A stretch of 5,661 nucleotides of DNA from an uncultured Clostridiaceae bacterium (lineage in GTDB: Bacteria > Bacillota > Clostridia > Lachnospirales > Lachnospiraceae): positions 1-5,661 of the forward strand of contig CATKZA010000135.1 of the NCBI GenBank assembly GCA_949841235.1, written 5' to 3'. Below, one piece after another: positions 5,659 to 5,661 of this stretch. Each line of letters begins with the position of its first letter. Position 1 is the first letter of the stretch. Position numbers and translations under genes: made by a program. The notes under the pieces are model-generated. The model had not been told where the DNA came from. It was given only the letters and a program-made list of their open reading frames with translations, and ran no database searches.

Positions 5659-5661
5659 TAT

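Noticed and set aside
1..5661. CRISPR array, tRNA, rRNA or a complete insertion sequence
   Set aside because: No regularly spaced direct repeats, no cloverleaf with acceptor stem and no transposase-like protein were seen on either strand.

Overview
The window looks like chromosome, or a chromosomal accessory stretch, of a gut-type Firmicute, most likely a Lachnospiraceae-like Clostridium relative. This is inferred from moderate GC content in the genes with AT-rich intergenic gaps, strong GGAGG-type ribosome binding sites, a DCANC-type metal-binding domain protein, a CorA-type transporter, and a YolD-like/Y-family polymerase pair. No database was searched.

Layout. Positions 1-145 (minus) hold the first 48 codons of a heavy-metal-associated (HMA) domain protein cut by the left edge. 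It has a near-consensus promoter at 315-342, and a 26-bp inverted repeat of the ArsR/SmtB operator type lies on the predicted start point (282-307). Positions 406-1347 (minus) encode a CorA-family divalent cation channel. A 473-bp divergent gap (1348-1820) holds a near-perfect 24-bp palindrome, a strong plus-strand promoter and a leader with two mutually exclusive hairpins. These precede a 410-residue AAA_14/DUF4143 ATPase (1821-3053, plus). Convergent to it is a two-gene minus-strand operon: a UvrX/UmuC-like Y-family DNA polymerase (3526-5055) and a YolD-like protein (3122-3529), joined by an ATGA overlap. This is a translesion-synthesis cassette with its own promoter at 5097-5126.

The last 576 bases (5086-5661) hold no convincing gene. 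From 5295 to 5658 the sequence folds into a large multi-branched structure. It is closed by a roughly 46-bp interrupted long-range helix and contains at least two local hairpins and a second long internal helix. G-U pairs favour the plus strand as the RNA. This is the most interesting part of the window: a candidate large structured non-coding RNA of unassigned class. Several of its stem words are reused (two copies of GTGCCTCT and two of GAGGCAC), so alternative or intermolecular strand-swapped pairings are possible.

The genes do not form one pathway. The common themes are metal ions (HMA protein, CorA) and DNA damage tolerance (polymerase and YolD). The ATPase and the RNA are functional unknowns.
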